Source: Paenibacillus humicus NBRC 102415 (lineage in GTDB: Bacteria; Bacillota; Bacilli; Paenibacillales; Paenibacillaceae). Taken from it: a stretch of 64,000 nt of DNA. Under the pieces are notes generated by a model that was not told the DNA's origin, made no database searches, and saw only the letters and a program-made list of their open reading frames with translations. The stretch's first letter is position 1, and every line of letters begins with the position of its first letter. Positions 1-9,093 of the stretch are shown one piece after another. The position numbers and the translations under genes were made by a program. The DNA lies in assembly GCF_004000905.1 (NCBI RefSeq), contig NZ_BIMD01000002.1, positions 1 to 64,000 on the forward strand. Reading direction: 5' to 3'.

Positions 1-279
1 GCAGCCGGCTCTGTCCCGGCTGAGCCGCGCCGCGCAGCCGCCCCTCGCGGGGCGCAGCGGCTGTACGTCAAAATCGCGGCGGACCGTGAGCATCCCGCCG
101 TCCTGGAGCGCCTCAAGGCGCTGCTGGCCGGCCATCCGGGTCCGCTGGGGACCGTGCTCTTCTACGAGAGCGAGGGCAGGACGATCGCGCTCAGCGAGCG
201 TTACAAGGTCAAGCCCTCTCCCGAGCTTATGGGCGGAATCGAAGGCTTGCTCGGCAAAGGCTCCGCTGTCGTCAAATAA
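1..279 (+). CDS. dnaE: DNA polymerase III alpha subunit DnaE, C-terminal end (partial)
   Basis: The open frame enters from the left edge in frame 1 and stops at TAA 277-279, giving the last 92 residues. The tail has the pattern of the DnaE C-terminal domain: RLYVKIA, then HPAVLERLK, then a TVLFYES strand and [14 protein letters not shown]. It begins with an Ala/Pro/Arg-rich stretch that looks like a flexible linker. DnaE1-type polymerases replicate DNA together with PolC in Bacillota. The position just upstream of accDA-pyk matches the B. subtilis order. The start lies outside the window, so nothing can be said about the polymerase or PHP domains. Confidence 0.8.
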   Translation, partial: AAGSVPAEPRRAAAPRGAQRLYVKIAADREHPAVLERLKALLAGHPGPLGTVLFYESEGRTIALSERYKVKPSPELMGGIEGLLGKGSAVVK

Positions 280-326
280 CAGCCGGTCCAGCCGGCTGCC
301 CCGGCGTCTTCCCGCGTCTCCCGAAC

Positions 327-363
327 AAGGCCGTTCCCCCTTCCAGAGGGGGGACGGCCTTTT
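327..363 (+). terminator. Rho-independent terminator after dnaE
   Basis: A GC-rich stem (AAGGCCGT... paired with ...ACGGCCTT, with C and G runs extending it) closes a short loop and runs into TTTTC. It lies about 50 bases after the dnaE stop. Confidence 0.7.
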
Positions 364-417
364 CGCATGGACGGCGGACGGAGGCCCCGGAATGCGGGGC
401 GGCATCCTAGACGGCAT

Positions 418-1596
418 TCATAACGACAGCAGCCGATCCAGCGCTTGGCATAGATGCGGATGCTTCCCCGAAGCCTCGAGAGCCCGCTTCTCCTCGAGAA
501 ACAGCTTCTCCTCCGCGCTCGGAACGAGGAAGCCGCATTCCCTGATCAAATTCCGCACGGGAAGGTCGTAGCGCGTCAGGCGCCCGACGGATTCCAGCAT
601 CGCCCTGAAGGAGCTGGTCAGATGGAAGAAGGGACGCTCGGACTCGTTCCGGCCGAGGGCATAGATATCATCCAGCACGCTGCTGACGTCCCGGTAGGAC
701 ATAAGGATCGGAGGATGGGCAAGCAGCAGGGCAAGCATGCCTACCGTCCGGTATTTTTGCTGGAACAGGAAAAAATTGATCTTGCCCTCCTGCCCGATGG
801 ACGTCTGGAGCGGATGCTCCTGGTGATAGGTCGGGACGGAGCTCAGATGGACGAACCGGTATCCGTTCTTGAACAGGCGGTAGCCCATTTCGATATCGTC
901 CGCTCCCCAGCCGTCGTACTCCTCGAACAGGCCATGAACCTCGAAGGCAGCCCTCTCCAGCGAGAGATTTCCCGTCCCGGCCATGATCCAGGGCAGATGG
1001 AAGCCGTGGAACCAATCTCCATATAGGCTGATCACATTCTTCACGAAGTAGTTCCCATGCGGATTTTCAGCCGTCATGTCGAGATACCGGCCTTCCAGAA
1101 TGTCTTCGCGTTCGAAAAGTGCCGGAGGATCGGGAAGCATCCGGGTGCGCAGCCACTTTCCGTGCAGATCCGGATGGCGGACGAGCAGCTCCTCCGCCTG
1201 CAGCAGCTGGCCGGGGGACAGCTGCGGATCCAGCCGGGTATAGGATTTGCGGACCGCGAACAGTCCTCCGGCGATGAGGCGGCTATGCTCCCTGTGAAGG
1301 CTCATATGGGCTTCGATGAACTCGGGAGGCACGATGATCTCCGCATCGAGGAAGATGAGATGCTGTCCGCGCGACGCATGGATGCCCATATTGCGGGCTC
1401 GGGGCCGGCCAATGTTCCTCGTCAAGCGGTAATACCGGAATTCGAACGGGAAAGAGCGGCCGGAGGCGATGCCGGGGGTCTCGTCGTCCGAAGCGTCGTC
1501 GATCATGATGACCTCGACCTTGGACAGATCGTACGTCTGCGCTTCGAGAGAATACAGCGTGAGCAGATTAAGCGGATAGCGGTTATGGGTCGGCAT
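418..1596 (-). CDS. Family 2 glycosyltransferase (GT-A fold)
   Basis: A 392-residue cytosolic sugar transferase; donor and acceptor cannot be told from the sequence. It has the GT-A nucleotide-binding start (MPTHNR, then MIDDASDDET around residues 31-40), a metal-site region written FLDAE where DxD is usual, and a GWGADDIEMGYRL segment typical of the second half of polypeptide-GalNAc/galactosyltransferase-like GT2 enzymes. The ATG used here cuts off the first beta strand: the frame stays open upstream and encodes EVSII directly before it, but has no ATG/GTG/TTG. A strong AAAAGGAGG at 1637-1629 sits 8 bases before an in-frame ATC at 1620-1618, so the true start may be that ATC. It follows the other glycosyltransferase closely, probably in one transcript. 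Confidence 0.8.
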   Translation of the reverse strand: MPTHNRYPLNLLTLYSLEAQTYDLSKVEVIMIDDASDDETPGIASGRSFPFEFRYYRLTRNIGRPRARNMGIHASRGQHLIFLDAEIIVPPEFIEAHMSLHREHSRLIAGGLFAVRKSYTRLDPQLSPGQLLQAEELLVRHPDLHGKWLRTRMLPDPPALFEREDILEGRYLDMTAENPHGNYFVKNVISLYGDWFHGFHLPWIMAGTGNLSLERAAFEVHGLFEEYDGWGADDIEMGYRLFKNGYRFVHLSSVPTYHQEHPLQTSIGQEGKINFFLFQQKYRTVGMLALLLAHPPILMSYRDVSSVLDDIYALGRNESERPFFHLTSSFRAMLESVGRLTRYDLPVRNLIRECGFLVPSAEEKLFLEEKRALEASGKHPHLCQALDRLLSL

Positions 1597-1651
1597 GATG
1601 ATGCTTACCTCGATCGCGATAAGGAGCGCCTCCTTTTCAGACGGCCCGGCA

Positions 1652-2380
1652 TCAAGTCCTCAGCCTGCTCTTGATCCATCGATCCAGCAGCGGCCACCAG
1701 CGCTGCCGGGTCGCTTCGGCTTCCAGCTCGATGACAGGCAGATTGCGGATTGTGCCCATCCCTTCGTGGACCCGGTATTGGATCAGCGCCTCATCCACAT
1801 ATTGGAAATCTGCTCCGCTCAGGACGGCGCGGAACCATAAGTCGTAATCATGGGTGTAAGGCAGCGACTCGTCGAACAGGCCAAGATCCAGCAGCAGTTT
1901 TTTGCGGGCTACCACCGTGCAGCCGTTGATCGGGCAGTAGTGCTCGAATGCCTTCAGAAAGTCGCTGACATGGGCATATTTGGGCGTTACGTTCCGGCTT
2001 GTGACATGACCCGTCCCGTCAATGACGTCGTAATCGCTGAAGGATATTTCTCCGTTTCTCGGAATCATGTGCGCCAGCTGCTTCTCCAGCTTGCCCGGAT
2101 AGAACCGGTCGTCGGAGCTCAGCCAGGCGATGTAGTCGCCCGCGGCGATCGCTATGCCGGCATTCAAGGCGCTGGCCGTGCCTCCGTTGGATTTTGCGCA
2201 GAGGTAAATCCCTGGAAACTGCAGATAGGGCAGCAGCAGCTCCCTGTGCAGCGTGGATCCGTCGTCCACGACGACGATTTCCTTGTTGGGATAGGTTTGC
2301 TCCATCGCGCTTTGGATCGCGCTGCCTATATAGGGGTCGTTGTAGAACGGAATGATGATCGATACCAACGGACTGGACAA
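1652..2380 (-). CDS. Family 2 glycosyltransferase
   Basis: A 242-residue GT2 enzyme. Visible motifs are VSIIIPFYND at the N-terminus, VVVDDGS near residue 40, SNGGTASALNAG, the metal-binding SSDD near residue 90, and a C-terminal THDYDLWFR acceptor-side motif. Such enzymes build surface polysaccharides, teichoic acids or glycosylated proteins; the substrate is unknown. The start is a TTG behind AAGGAGGAG. It is the first gene of a two-gene reverse-strand unit with the 418-1596 transferase, whose reading frame opens right at this gene's stop. Confidence 0.85.
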   Translation of the reverse strand: MSSPLVSIIIPFYNDPYIGSAIQSAMEQTYPNKEIVVVDDGSTLHRELLLPYLQFPGIYLCAKSNGGTASALNAGIAIAAGDYIAWLSSDDRFYPGKLEKQLAHMIPRNGEISFSDYDVIDGTGHVTSRNVTPKYAHVSDFLKAFEHYCPINGCTVVARKKLLLDLGLFDESLPYTHDYDLWFRAVLSGADFQYVDEALIQYRVHEGMGTIRNLPVIELEAEATRQRWWPLLDRWIKSRLRT

Positions 2381-2787
2381 AGGGGACAGCTCCTCCTTAT
2401 CGCGCGTTTCGCTTGTTTTACGACAGCGTATGTGCGCCGTTCCGAGCTTGCACCGGATATGCGCCTTGCCCCGCCGAGGCCGGGCTTGTCCGGCTTGCGG
2501 GACCGTCCGCCGACGGGAGTCCGGGCCAGCTCCCGGTGAGGACGGCGGTCCCGGCCCTAAGCCTCGCCGCCGCCTGATGCGCCGCTTGCTTCACCGGAAA
2601 TTAACGGAACATTTCCCGGGACACGCGCATAGAGTAGGAAACACAAGTCGTCAGGCTTGGGCTACCATGGCGGTCGAGCCGGGGCGAGGGAACAGGGACA
2701 AGAGGGGCGGCCGGATGGCCGCGCCTCTACTCGTGTCTCCGCTTCCGGCCGCCGTTCTCACGGCAATATTTGCGGGAGGGAATGCGG
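2381..2787. other. Intergenic region between divergent genes
   Basis: About 400 GC-rich bases separate the reverse-strand glycosyltransferases from the forward PgpA-family gene, so promoters for both must lie here. I found no convincing -35/-10 pair. An imperfect inverted repeat (GGGACCG near 2499 paired with CGGTCCC near 2547) is the only structure seen, and no ORF here looks genuine. Confidence 0.4.
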
Positions 2788-3297
2788 ATGAGTTCCGAAA
2801 TGGAGCGCTGGCTCGGCCGGCGCGGCGTAACCGTCGATGATGTGGCTTCAATCGTGCTTTCCCTGCAGCTTCCCTACAATCCTCTGCTCACGATGGAGGA
2901 ATGCACGGAAAGCGTGCGCACGGTGCTGGGCAAGCGGGAGGTCCAGTACGTGCTCTACACGGGCATCGCCTTGGATGAGCTGGCGGAGCGCAAGCTGCTG
3001 CCGCATCCTTTGCAGGCCATCATGGAGAAGGACGAATCGCTCTACGGCGTCGACGAGACGCTGGCGATGGGCATAACGAACGTATACGGAATGATCGGCT
3101 TGACCAGCTTCGGATATCTCGACAAGGTCAAACCGGGCATCATCAGCCATCTGAACGACAAGACGACAGGCAAGGTCCACGTCTTCCTGGACGACCTCGT
3201 GGCGGGGCTGGCCGCCGCCGCTTCCGCCCGGATCGCCCATCAGGATCCCAAGGCGCTGAGCTACAGCGCGTTGGACGCGAGCGAAACCTCGGATTGA
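2788..3297 (+). CDS. PgpA/YpjQ-family protein (phosphatidylglycerophosphatase A-like)
   Basis: A 169-residue protein. The core has ITNVYGMIGLTSFGYLDK and HVFLDDLVAGLAAAA, the signature of the PgpA domain family that dephosphorylates phosphatidylglycerol phosphate in phospholipid synthesis. Like B. subtilis YpjQ it lacks obvious long transmembrane helices, so catalysis in this branch is inferred, not shown. The ATG at 2788 was chosen because GGAGGG lies 7 bases upstream; a TTG 18 bases earlier is less likely. A paralogue with the same domain order lies at 32962-33516. Confidence 0.75.
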   Translation: MSSEMERWLGRRGVTVDDVASIVLSLQLPYNPLLTMEECTESVRTVLGKREVQYVLYTGIALDELAERKLLPHPLQAIMEKDESLYGVDETLAMGITNVYGMIGLTSFGYLDKVKPGIISHLNDKTTGKVHVFLDDLVAGLAAAASARIAHQDPKALSYSALDASETSD

Positions 3298-3586
3298 AAA
3301 AGAGGGATTCCGCATGCCGGGGACGAATGTACCTGCTGAAGCTCCGGCATGCTCCTTCAGCTCCGTGCGCCGCGAGGCGCCGGAATGCCCGAATCCAGCC
3401 GGACGAACAGAGATCCATCGGCTTCGCCGCAAGCTTCTTCGCATGTGTTCAAGACGTTTTCTTTTCCCCTTCCTCTCGGGACGGAGGACAAGCCTGGCAA
3501 GGCCCTAGCGGCCGCAGAAATACTCCTTCCGACCCTTTTCCAATCCGCAATCCGGGCCGAACGCGCCGATCCGACAGTCCTGTTTC
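3298..3586. other. Intergenic region with an inverted repeat
   Basis: A 9-base inverted repeat (GCATGCCGG at 3312 and CCGGCATGC at 3344) could form a hairpin soon after the PgpA-family gene. It has no T-run, so it is at best a weak terminator. Nothing else was recognised before the next promoter. Confidence 0.4.
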
Positions 3587-3616
3587 TTGCGGGAAATTAT
3601 TTTCCTATGCTATGAT
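3587..3616 (+). promoter_or_regulatory. SigA-type promoter for the small gene and accDA
   Basis: TTGCGG at 3587-3592 and TATGAT at 3611-3616 are 18 bases apart. A TG one base before the -10 makes it an extended -10. Confidence 0.6.
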
Positions 3617-3662
3617 TGTGAGATCATGTGGCCTGTTTCCGGAATATCAGGAGGTACCTTTC

Positions 3663-3851
3663 ATGTGGACGGTCATCTACATCGCGCCTACCGCGAGAAT
3701 CGCGGAGAGGATCCAAAAACGGCTGACGGAAGAAGGCTTTCTCGTACAGACACGTCCGATAAACATGTCCAAGCAGCAATACGAGATTCTCGTTCCGTCC
3801 GGAGAGCTGGAGGAAGTCCAGGAGGTCCTGAGCTCCATTCTTCATTCGTGA
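3663..3851 (+). CDS. Small conserved-looking protein upstream of accD
   Basis: A 62-residue protein, MWTVIYIAP at the N-terminus and EVQEVLSSILHS at the end. It has a beta-alpha-beta pattern resembling a small ferredoxin-like or ACT-like fold: strand VIYIAP, helix ARIAERIQKRLTEEG, strand FLVQTRPIN, strand YEILVP, helix. CAGGAGGT 8 bases upstream fixes the ATG. It lies 43 bases before accD and probably shares its transcript, which may hint at a link with fatty acid synthesis. I do not recognise the family and propose no function. Confidence 0.65.
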   Translation: MWTVIYIAPTARIAERIQKRLTEEGFLVQTRPINMSKQQYEILVPSGELEEVQEVLSSILHS

Positions 3852-3894
3852 TGGCCGGTTCGACTATACTTTAGCGTCTTGAGAGGTGTCACTC

Positions 3895-4788
3895 GTGTTC
3901 AAGGACTTATTTCATAAACGCAAATACGCGACCGTTCCGTCGGAACGGGAGCGCAGCGACAGCCAGGAGCGTCCCAAACGGGACATTCCCGAAGGGCTGA
4001 TGAACAAGTGTCCCAAGTGTGGGACGATTCAATTCAGCAAGGAACTGGAGAAAAACCTGAAAGTATGTCCGTCATGCGGGCATCATTTCCGGCTGAGCGC
4101 CTGGGAGCGTATCGGAATGACGCTCGATGACGGACGTTTGTCTGAATTCGACGCCGATATGATTTCCGAGGATCCGCTGGAGTTCCCGGGCTACGCCCCC
4201 AAGCTGGAAACCCAGAAGAAAAGCTCCGGCCTGAAGGATGCTGTCGTCACGGGCACCGGCGAGATCGGCGGCTTCCCCGTCGTCGTCGCGGTCATGAGCT
4301 TCGACTTCTTCAGCGGCAGCATGGGCTCGGTCGTCGGGGAGAAGATTACCCGCGCGATCGAGCAGGCGCATGAGCGCCGGCTGCCTATGATCATCTTCTC
4401 GACTTCGGGCGGCGCCCGGATGCAGGAGAGCATCCTGAGCCTCATGCAGATGGCCAAGACGAGCGCAGCGCTGGCCAAGTTCCAGTCGGACGGCGGCCTC
4501 TACATCTCCGTCATGACGGATCCGACCACCGGCGGCGTCACGGCCAGCTTCGCGAGCCTTGGCGACTACAATCTGGCCGAGCCCGGCGCCCTGATCGGCT
4601 TTGCAGGCCGGATCGTCATCGAACAGACGATCCGCCAGAAGCTGCCGGACAATTTCCAGACGGCGGAATTCAACCTGCAGCACGGTCAGCTGGACCGCGT
4701 CGTTCACCGCAAGGACATGAAATCGACGCTGACCCGCGTGCTGGACATGCATGCCCCCGTGAAGGAGGAGACAGCCCATGGCGTCTGA
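3895..4788 (+). CDS. accD: Acetyl-CoA carboxylase carboxyltransferase subunit beta
   Basis: A 297-residue subunit that, with AccA, moves the carboxyl group from carboxybiotin to acetyl-CoA to form malonyl-CoA, the first step of fatty acid synthesis. A four-cysteine zinc ribbon near residues 40-60 (CPKCGT and CPSCGHH) is followed by the crotonase-like domain with SGGARMQES and [16 protein letters not shown] at 3895 with GAGAGG 8 bases upstream is preferred over the in-frame GTG at 3886, which would overlap that ribosome site. It overlaps accA by 11 bases, consistent with translational coupling of the two subunits. Confidence 0.97.
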   Translation: MFKDLFHKRKYATVPSERERSDSQERPKRDIPEGLMNKCPKCGTIQFSKELEKNLKVCPSCGHHFRLSAWERIGMTLDDGRLSEFDADMISEDPLEFPGYAPKLETQKKSSGLKDAVVTGTGEIGGFPVVVAVMSFDFFSGSMGSVVGEKITRAIEQAHERRLPMIIFSTSGGARMQESILSLMQMAKTSAALAKFQSDGGLYISVMTDPTTGGVTASFASLGDYNLAEPGALIGFAGRIVIEQTIRQKLPDNFQTAEFNLQHGQLDRVVHRKDMKSTLTRVLDMHAPVKEETAHGV

Positions 4789-5908
4789 ATTGCCTTTTGA
4801 GAAGCCGCTCGGCGACCTTCGCCGCAAAATCCAGGAGCTGAAAGGGCTCAGCCAGGATACGGGCATCGACTTCACCGACGAGATCGCCCGTCTGGAAGCC
4901 CGCTGCAAGCAGCTGGAGGACGAGATGTACAGCGAGCTCAGCCCTGCCCAGAAGATGCATCTGGCCCGCCACCATCAGCGTCCGACCTCGCTCGACTTCA
5001 TCCATGACATCTTCACGGATTTCCTGGAGCTGCACGGCGACCGGCTGTTCGCGGACGATCTGGCGATCGTCGGCGGCCTGGCCAAGCTGAACGGAGTGCC
5101 GGTGACGGTCATCGGCCATCAGCGCGGCAAGGATACAAAGGACAACATCGCCCGCTTCTTCGGCAGTCCCCATCCGGAGGGCTTCCGCAAGGCGCTGAGG
5201 CTGATGCAGCAGGCCGACAAGTTCAAGCGGCCGATCATCACCTTCATCGACACGAAAGGCGCTTATCCCGGCAATACGGCCGAGGAACGCGGCCAGTCGG
5301 AGGCGATCGCGCGCAACCTGCGCGAGATGGCTATGCTCGGCGTGCCGGTCGTCTGCGTCGTCATCGGAGAAGGCGGCAGCGGCGGAGCGCTGGCTCTTGG
5401 CGTCGGCAACCGCGTCCTGATGCTGGAAAATGCCATCTACTCCGTCATTTCTCCCAACGGCGCCGCTTCCATTCTCTGGAAGGATGCGTCCAAGGCGGAC
5501 CAGGCGGCCGAAGCGATGAAAATCACGGCGAAGGATCTGCTGTCGTTCGGCATCATCGAAGAGATCGTGCCCGAGCCCAAGGGCGGCGCGCATCGGGGCC
5601 AGGCGGAGCAGTCGGCGTTCATCAAGGAAGCCGTGTGGCGCCATCTGCAGGAGCTGTCGCTTCTGACCCCGGAGCAGCTGGTGGAAGACCGCTACGAGAA
5701 GTTCCGCAAGATCGGCCGCTTCACGTTCGCCCCGTCCGCTCCGGCCGTCGAAGGGCCGCAAGGGCGCGAGCCCCAGGCCGGAGGCGACCCGCAGGAGCGC
5801 TTGAGCGGCGAGGCGGCGGTCGAGACCAGGGCCGCTCCGGTTGAAGCGGGCGCGCCGGAGGCCGGAGAGGCATCTCCCTCCGCAGCCGAATCCGCGCGGG
5901 TCCATTAA
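4778..5908 (+). CDS. accA: Acetyl-CoA carboxylase carboxyltransferase subunit alpha
   Basis: A 376-residue alpha partner of AccD. Coiled-coil-like N-terminus ([17 protein letters not shown]), then the carboxyltransferase core with [31 protein letters not shown] and [15 protein letters not shown], where the consecutive glycines form the oxyanion hole. The conserved part ends near residue 320, the usual family length. The last 50 or so residues are rich in Ala, Glu, Pro and Gly and look disordered, an extension not needed for the known reaction. A strong hairpin follows at 5930-5954. Confidence 0.96.
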   Translation: MASELPFEKPLGDLRRKIQELKGLSQDTGIDFTDEIARLEARCKQLEDEMYSELSPAQKMHLARHHQRPTSLDFIHDIFTDFLELHGDRLFADDLAIVGGLAKLNGVPVTVIGHQRGKDTKDNIARFFGSPHPEGFRKALRLMQQADKFKRPIITFIDTKGAYPGNTAEERGQSEAIARNLREMAMLGVPVVCVVIGEGGSGGALALGVGNRVLMLENAIYSVISPNGAASILWKDASKADQAAEAMKITAKDLLSFGIIEEIVPEPKGGAHRGQAEQSAFIKEAVWRHLQELSLLTPEQLVEDRYEKFRKIGRFTFAPSAPAVEGPQGREPQAGGDPQERLSGEAAVETRAAPVEAGAPEAGEASPSAAESARVH

Positions 5909-5929
5909 GAGAACCTGCCAGGCAATGAC

Positions 5930-5954
5930 GGGCGCTGCCGCCTTGGCAGCGCCC
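5930..5954 (+). terminator. Hairpin after accA
   Basis: A perfect 10-bp GC-rich stem (GGGCGCTGCC with GGCAGCGCCC) and a 5-base loop. There is no T-run, so it may act as an attenuator or mRNA end-stabiliser instead of a strong terminator. Confidence 0.5.
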
Positions 5955-6108
5955 GGAGCCATGTCCGCATGCATAGGCCATCTTGGCCGGAGCCTGGTTC
6001 CCGCAGGCCGGGACAAGCTCCAAAAGCGATGTCTATATTTTTGCCGATTGTGGTAGAATGATTGATAGTGTTCACAAGCAAGCTATATTGATGGAGGAAT
6101 TCATACCC

Positions 6109-7863
6109 ATGCGCAAAACAAAAATCGTCTGCACCATCGGCCCATCCAGCGAGTCTCTGGAAAATACCAAGAAACTGATTCTTGCCGGCATGAACGTCGC
6201 CCGCCTGAACTTCTCCCACGGAGATTTCGAGGAGCATGGAGCGCGCATCACCAACATTCGCCAGGCATCCTCGGAGCTCGGCAAGACGGTCGCGATCCTG
6301 CTCGACACCAAGGGTCCCGAGATCCGCTTGGGCAAGCTGAAGGAAGAGCCGATCGAGCTTTTCCAGGACGACTACATCGTGCTGACGACAGAGGAAATTC
6401 TCGGAGACCGCCACCGGATTCCGGTTACCTATAAGAATCTCCCTGCCGACCTGAAAGTCGGCTCCACGGTGCTCATCGACGACGGCCTCATCGGCCTCAC
6501 CGTCGCCGACATCCAGGGCACGGAGATCAACTGCCGCATCGTCAACAGCGGCCAGATCAAGAGCAAGAAAGGCGTCAACGTGCCGGGCGTGCATATCTCC
6601 CTGCCGGGCATCACCGAGAAGGACGCGAACGACATCGTGTTCGGCATCGAGCAGGGCGTCGATTTCATCGCCGCCTCCTTCGTGCGCAAGGCTTCCGACG
6701 TGCTTGAGATCCGCGAGCTGCTGGAGCGCCACAATGCGAGCCATATCCAGATCATCTCCAAGATCGAGAATCAGCAGGGCGTAGACAACCTCGACGAGAT
6801 TCTCGAAGTGTCCGACGGCCTCATGGTCGCGCGCGGCGACCTCGGCGTGGAGATTCCGGCCGAGGAAGTGCCTCTCGTCCAGAAGAACATGATCCAGAAG
6901 GCCAACCTGGCCGGCAAGCCGGTCATCACGGCGACGCAGATGCTGGATTCCATGCAGCGCAATCCGCGCCCGACGCGCGCAGAGGCGAGCGACGTGGCGA
7001 ACGCCATCTTCGACGGCACGGATGCGATCATGCTCTCCGGCGAGACCGCAGCAGGCAAATATCCGATGGAATCCGTCCTGACGATGTCCCGCATCGCCGA
7101 GCGCGCGGAATCCGCGCTGGACTACCGCGAGATCCTGGTCAAGCAGGCGAGCGCGCAGCAGACGTCCGTCACGGAAGCGATCAGCCAGGCTGTCGCCAAC
7201 TCCGCCCTGGATCTGCAGGCCAAAGCGATCGTTTCCTCCACGGAGAGCGGGTATACGGCACGCATGGTATCCAAGTACCGTCCTAAGGCTCCGATCATCG
7301 CGGTTACGACGGATGAGCGCATCATGCGCCGCCTGGCTCTGACCTGGGGCGTCATCCCGGCCAAAGGAGCGAACGCCGACACGACGGACGAAATGTTCAA
7401 CATCGCCGTTGAAGGCGCGCTCAACACCGGCCTTGTGAGCCTTGGCGATACGATCGTCATTACGGCCGGCGTTCCGGTCGGACGCGCCGGAACGACGAAC
7501 CTGATCAAGGTTCACCATATCGGCGAGCTTGTGGCCAAAGGCCAAGGCATCGGCAGCCAGACGGCAACCGGCAAAATCGTGCTCGCCCGCACGCCGGAGG
7601 AAGCCATCGCCAAAACGAAGCCGGGCTCCATCCTCGTCACCGTATCGACCGACAAGGACTTCATGCCCGCCATCGAGAAAGCGGCGGCGATCCTGACGGT
7701 TACAGGCGGCATCACGAGCCATGCGGCTGTCGTCGGCCTCAATCTCGGCATTCCGGCCGTCATCGGCATCGAAGACGCCTTCGAGCTGTTCCAGGACGGC
7801 ATGGAAGTGACCGTGTACGGAGAAATGGGCGTTATTTACACCGGACAATCCCAAGTCCTCTAA
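6109..7863 (+). CDS. pyk: Pyruvate kinase with C-terminal PEP-utiliser domain
   Basis: A 584-residue glycolytic enzyme converting phosphoenolpyruvate and ADP to pyruvate and [17 protein letters not shown] opens the barrel domain; [31 protein letters not shown] and [10 protein letters not shown] mark the active site. The final 100 or so residues carry [11 protein letters not shown], the PEP-utiliser swivelling domain found in Bacillus-type pyruvate kinases. ATG 6109 has GGAGGA upstream; earlier in-frame codons belong to the leader. A TG-n-TAGAAT extended -10 near 6051-6059 could start the transcript. A large hairpin with a T-run follows. Confidence 0.97.
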   Translation: MRKTKIVCTIGPSSESLENTKKLILAGMNVARLNFSHGDFEEHGARITNIRQASSELGKTVAILLDTKGPEIRLGKLKEEPIELFQDDYIVLTTEEILGDRHRIPVTYKNLPADLKVGSTVLIDDGLIGLTVADIQGTEINCRIVNSGQIKSKKGVNVPGVHISLPGITEKDANDIVFGIEQGVDFIAASFVRKASDVLEIRELLERHNASHIQIISKIENQQGVDNLDEILEVSDGLMVARGDLGVEIPAEEVPLVQKNMIQKANLAGKPVITATQMLDSMQRNPRPTRAEASDVANAIFDGTDAIMLSGETAAGKYPMESVLTMSRIAERAESALDYREILVKQASAQQTSVTEAISQAVANSALDLQAKAIVSSTESGYTARMVSKYRPKAPIIAVTTDERIMRRLALTWGVIPAKGANADTTDEMFNIAVEGALNTGLVSLGDTIVITAGVPVGRAGTTNLIKVHHIGELVAKGQGIGSQTATGKIVLARTPEEAIAKTKPGSILVTVSTDKDFMPAIEKAAAILTVTGGITSHAAVVGLNLGIPAVIGIEDAFELFQDGMEVTVYGEMGVIYTGQSQVL

Positions 7864-7911
7864 AGCGGTCCGTCATCCGAGAGGTCCGGCCGCTCGGGAC
7901 GACCAGATAGA

Positions 7912-7992
7912 GCTGTGCAGGCCGCATCCGCGCCCTTCCGACCCGCGAGGGACCGGCAGGGGCGGCGCGTTTTGCACGGCTTTTTCTTTTTT
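7912..7992 (+). terminator. Terminator after pyk
   Basis: GCTGTGCA (7912-7919) pairs with TGCACGGC (7973-7980) with one G-U pair, and GC-rich arms pair inside. A T-rich run (TTTTTCTTTTTT) follows immediately. Confidence 0.6.
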
Positions 7993-8035
7993 GCAGACCA
8001 TGCCGGCAAGCGGGTACAGAAAGGATGGCAAGAGC

Positions 8036-8557
8036 ATGAAAGCTGAAGCTTGGCATCTTCATCCGATTCGGGTGAGATACAAGGAAACGGATGCCATGGG
8101 CATCGTCTTCCATACGAACTATATGGTCTGGTTCGAGATCGGCCGTACCGAGCTGATCCGCTCCGCCGGGTATCCGTACCGCCGCATCGAGGATGAAGGG
8201 CTGCTGCTGCCGGTCGTGGACATCGACTGCGCCTTTCATTCCCCGGCCCGTTATGACGACTGTCTTCTGATCTGTACCCGGGTGGAGAGCTACACGCCGA
8301 TGAGAATGGCTTTCCGGACGCAGATCCGCCGTCTGCCGATCGAGCCGGGCGATCAGCTTCCCGTCGCATATCCTCCGGGCGAGGCGGATGCAGCCGGAGC
8401 AGGACTGCCCGGCGAGCTGCTGGTGTCCGGAGGGACGCGCCATGTATGGGTCGGCAGGGATTTCAAGCCTGCGAGGCTGGATAGGCGGCTGCCCGAGTTG
8501 TACGCTTTTCTGAAGCAGCATGCGGGCGAACCGGCCCGGAAAGGGGCGAATCGATGA
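8036..8557 (+). CDS. Hotdog-fold acyl-CoA thioesterase (YbgC/4-hydroxybenzoyl-CoA type)
   Basis: A 173-residue protein. The N-terminal pattern PIRVRYKETDAMGIVFHTNY ends with the helix WFEIGRTELIRS, the classic 4-hydroxybenzoyl-CoA thioesterase signature; the Asp in TDAMG is the likely catalytic residue. The family hydrolyses acyl-CoA thioesters; the substrate here is unknown. Between the later strands there is a Pro/Gly/Ala-rich insert of about 25 residues (around 103-128), so it is longer than the usual 130-140. ATG 8036 is preferred over the ATG 45 bases upstream because AAGGATGG precedes it. It overlaps fxsA by four bases. Confidence 0.85.
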   Translation: MKAEAWHLHPIRVRYKETDAMGIVFHTNYMVWFEIGRTELIRSAGYPYRRIEDEGLLLPVVDIDCAFHSPARYDDCLLICTRVESYTPMRMAFRTQIRRLPIEPGDQLPVAYPPGEADAAGAGLPGELLVSGGTRHVWVGRDFKPARLDRRLPELYAFLKQHAGEPARKGANR

Positions 8558-8979
8558 ACAAGGCCAGGCAATGGGGATTCATGCAGAAGTTCATGCTCGG
8601 GATTGCGGCTTATATCGTGGCGGAGGTCATCGTCATCATGCTCGTGTCCCGCTGGATCGGAGGCGCCGGCGTGGTGCTGCTGATGGCCGGAACGGCGGTG
8701 CTCGGAGGCGTTCTCGCCCGCACCCGCGGTCGCAAGGCGTGGGAGGAAATGAGGCTGCGGATGGGCAGGGGAGAGCCGCCGGGCCATGCGCTGCTCGACG
8801 GGCTGTGCATCCTTGGAGGCGGCTTGCTCCTTGTGCTGCCGGGCTTTATCGGGGACATCGTCGGGTTGACGATGCTGCTGCCGTTCACGAGAGGCTTTTA
8901 CCGGGCCAGGCTGTATCGGCTACTGGAGCGGCTGTTCCGCGGAGGCGGGGGAGGGAAATTTTTCATCATCGGCCGCTGA
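8554..8979 (+). CDS. fxsA: FxsA family inner-membrane protein
   Basis: A 141-residue membrane protein with hydrophobic helices near residues 10-30 (FMLGIAAYIVAEVIVIMLVS), 35-50 (VVLLMAGTAVLGGVLA) and 80-105 (ILGGGLLLVLPGFIGDIVG), with the LVLPGFIGDIVG motif of FxsA/YtzA-like proteins. In E. coli high-copy FxsA relieves F exclusion of phage T7; its normal role is unknown. Its ATG overlaps the thioesterase stop (ATGA), so the two are co-translated. In B. subtilis a related gene also sits near pyk. Confidence 0.8.
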   Translation: MNKARQWGFMQKFMLGIAAYIVAEVIVIMLVSRWIGGAGVVLLMAGTAVLGGVLARTRGRKAWEEMRLRMGRGEPPGHALLDGLCILGGGLLLVLPGFIGDIVGLTMLLPFTRGFYRARLYRLLERLFRGGGGGKFFIIGR

Positions 8980-9009
8980 GCCGGGGACGCGCATGCAAAA
9001 AGATGAGCA

Positions 9010-9063
9010 TTTACCGTCCTTTTACAGCATCTTAATATAGAAGAAACAGTTGCGCCGCATAAT
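9010..9063 (+). promoter_or_regulatory. Putative PhoP-activated promoter of ppk (four Pho-box repeats plus -10)
   Basis: TTTACC, TTTACA, TTAATA and GAAACA begin at 9010, 9021, 9032 and 9043, an exact 11-bp period, followed by CATAAT at 9058-9063 as -10. In B. subtilis PhoP binds direct TT(A/T)ACA-like repeats spaced about 11 bp between roughly -60 and -20, which is where these fall if transcription begins near 9070. There is no good -35. Confidence 0.6.
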
Positions 9064-9093
9064 AGGGACAACGAGCAAGGAGGCTTCTGACCC

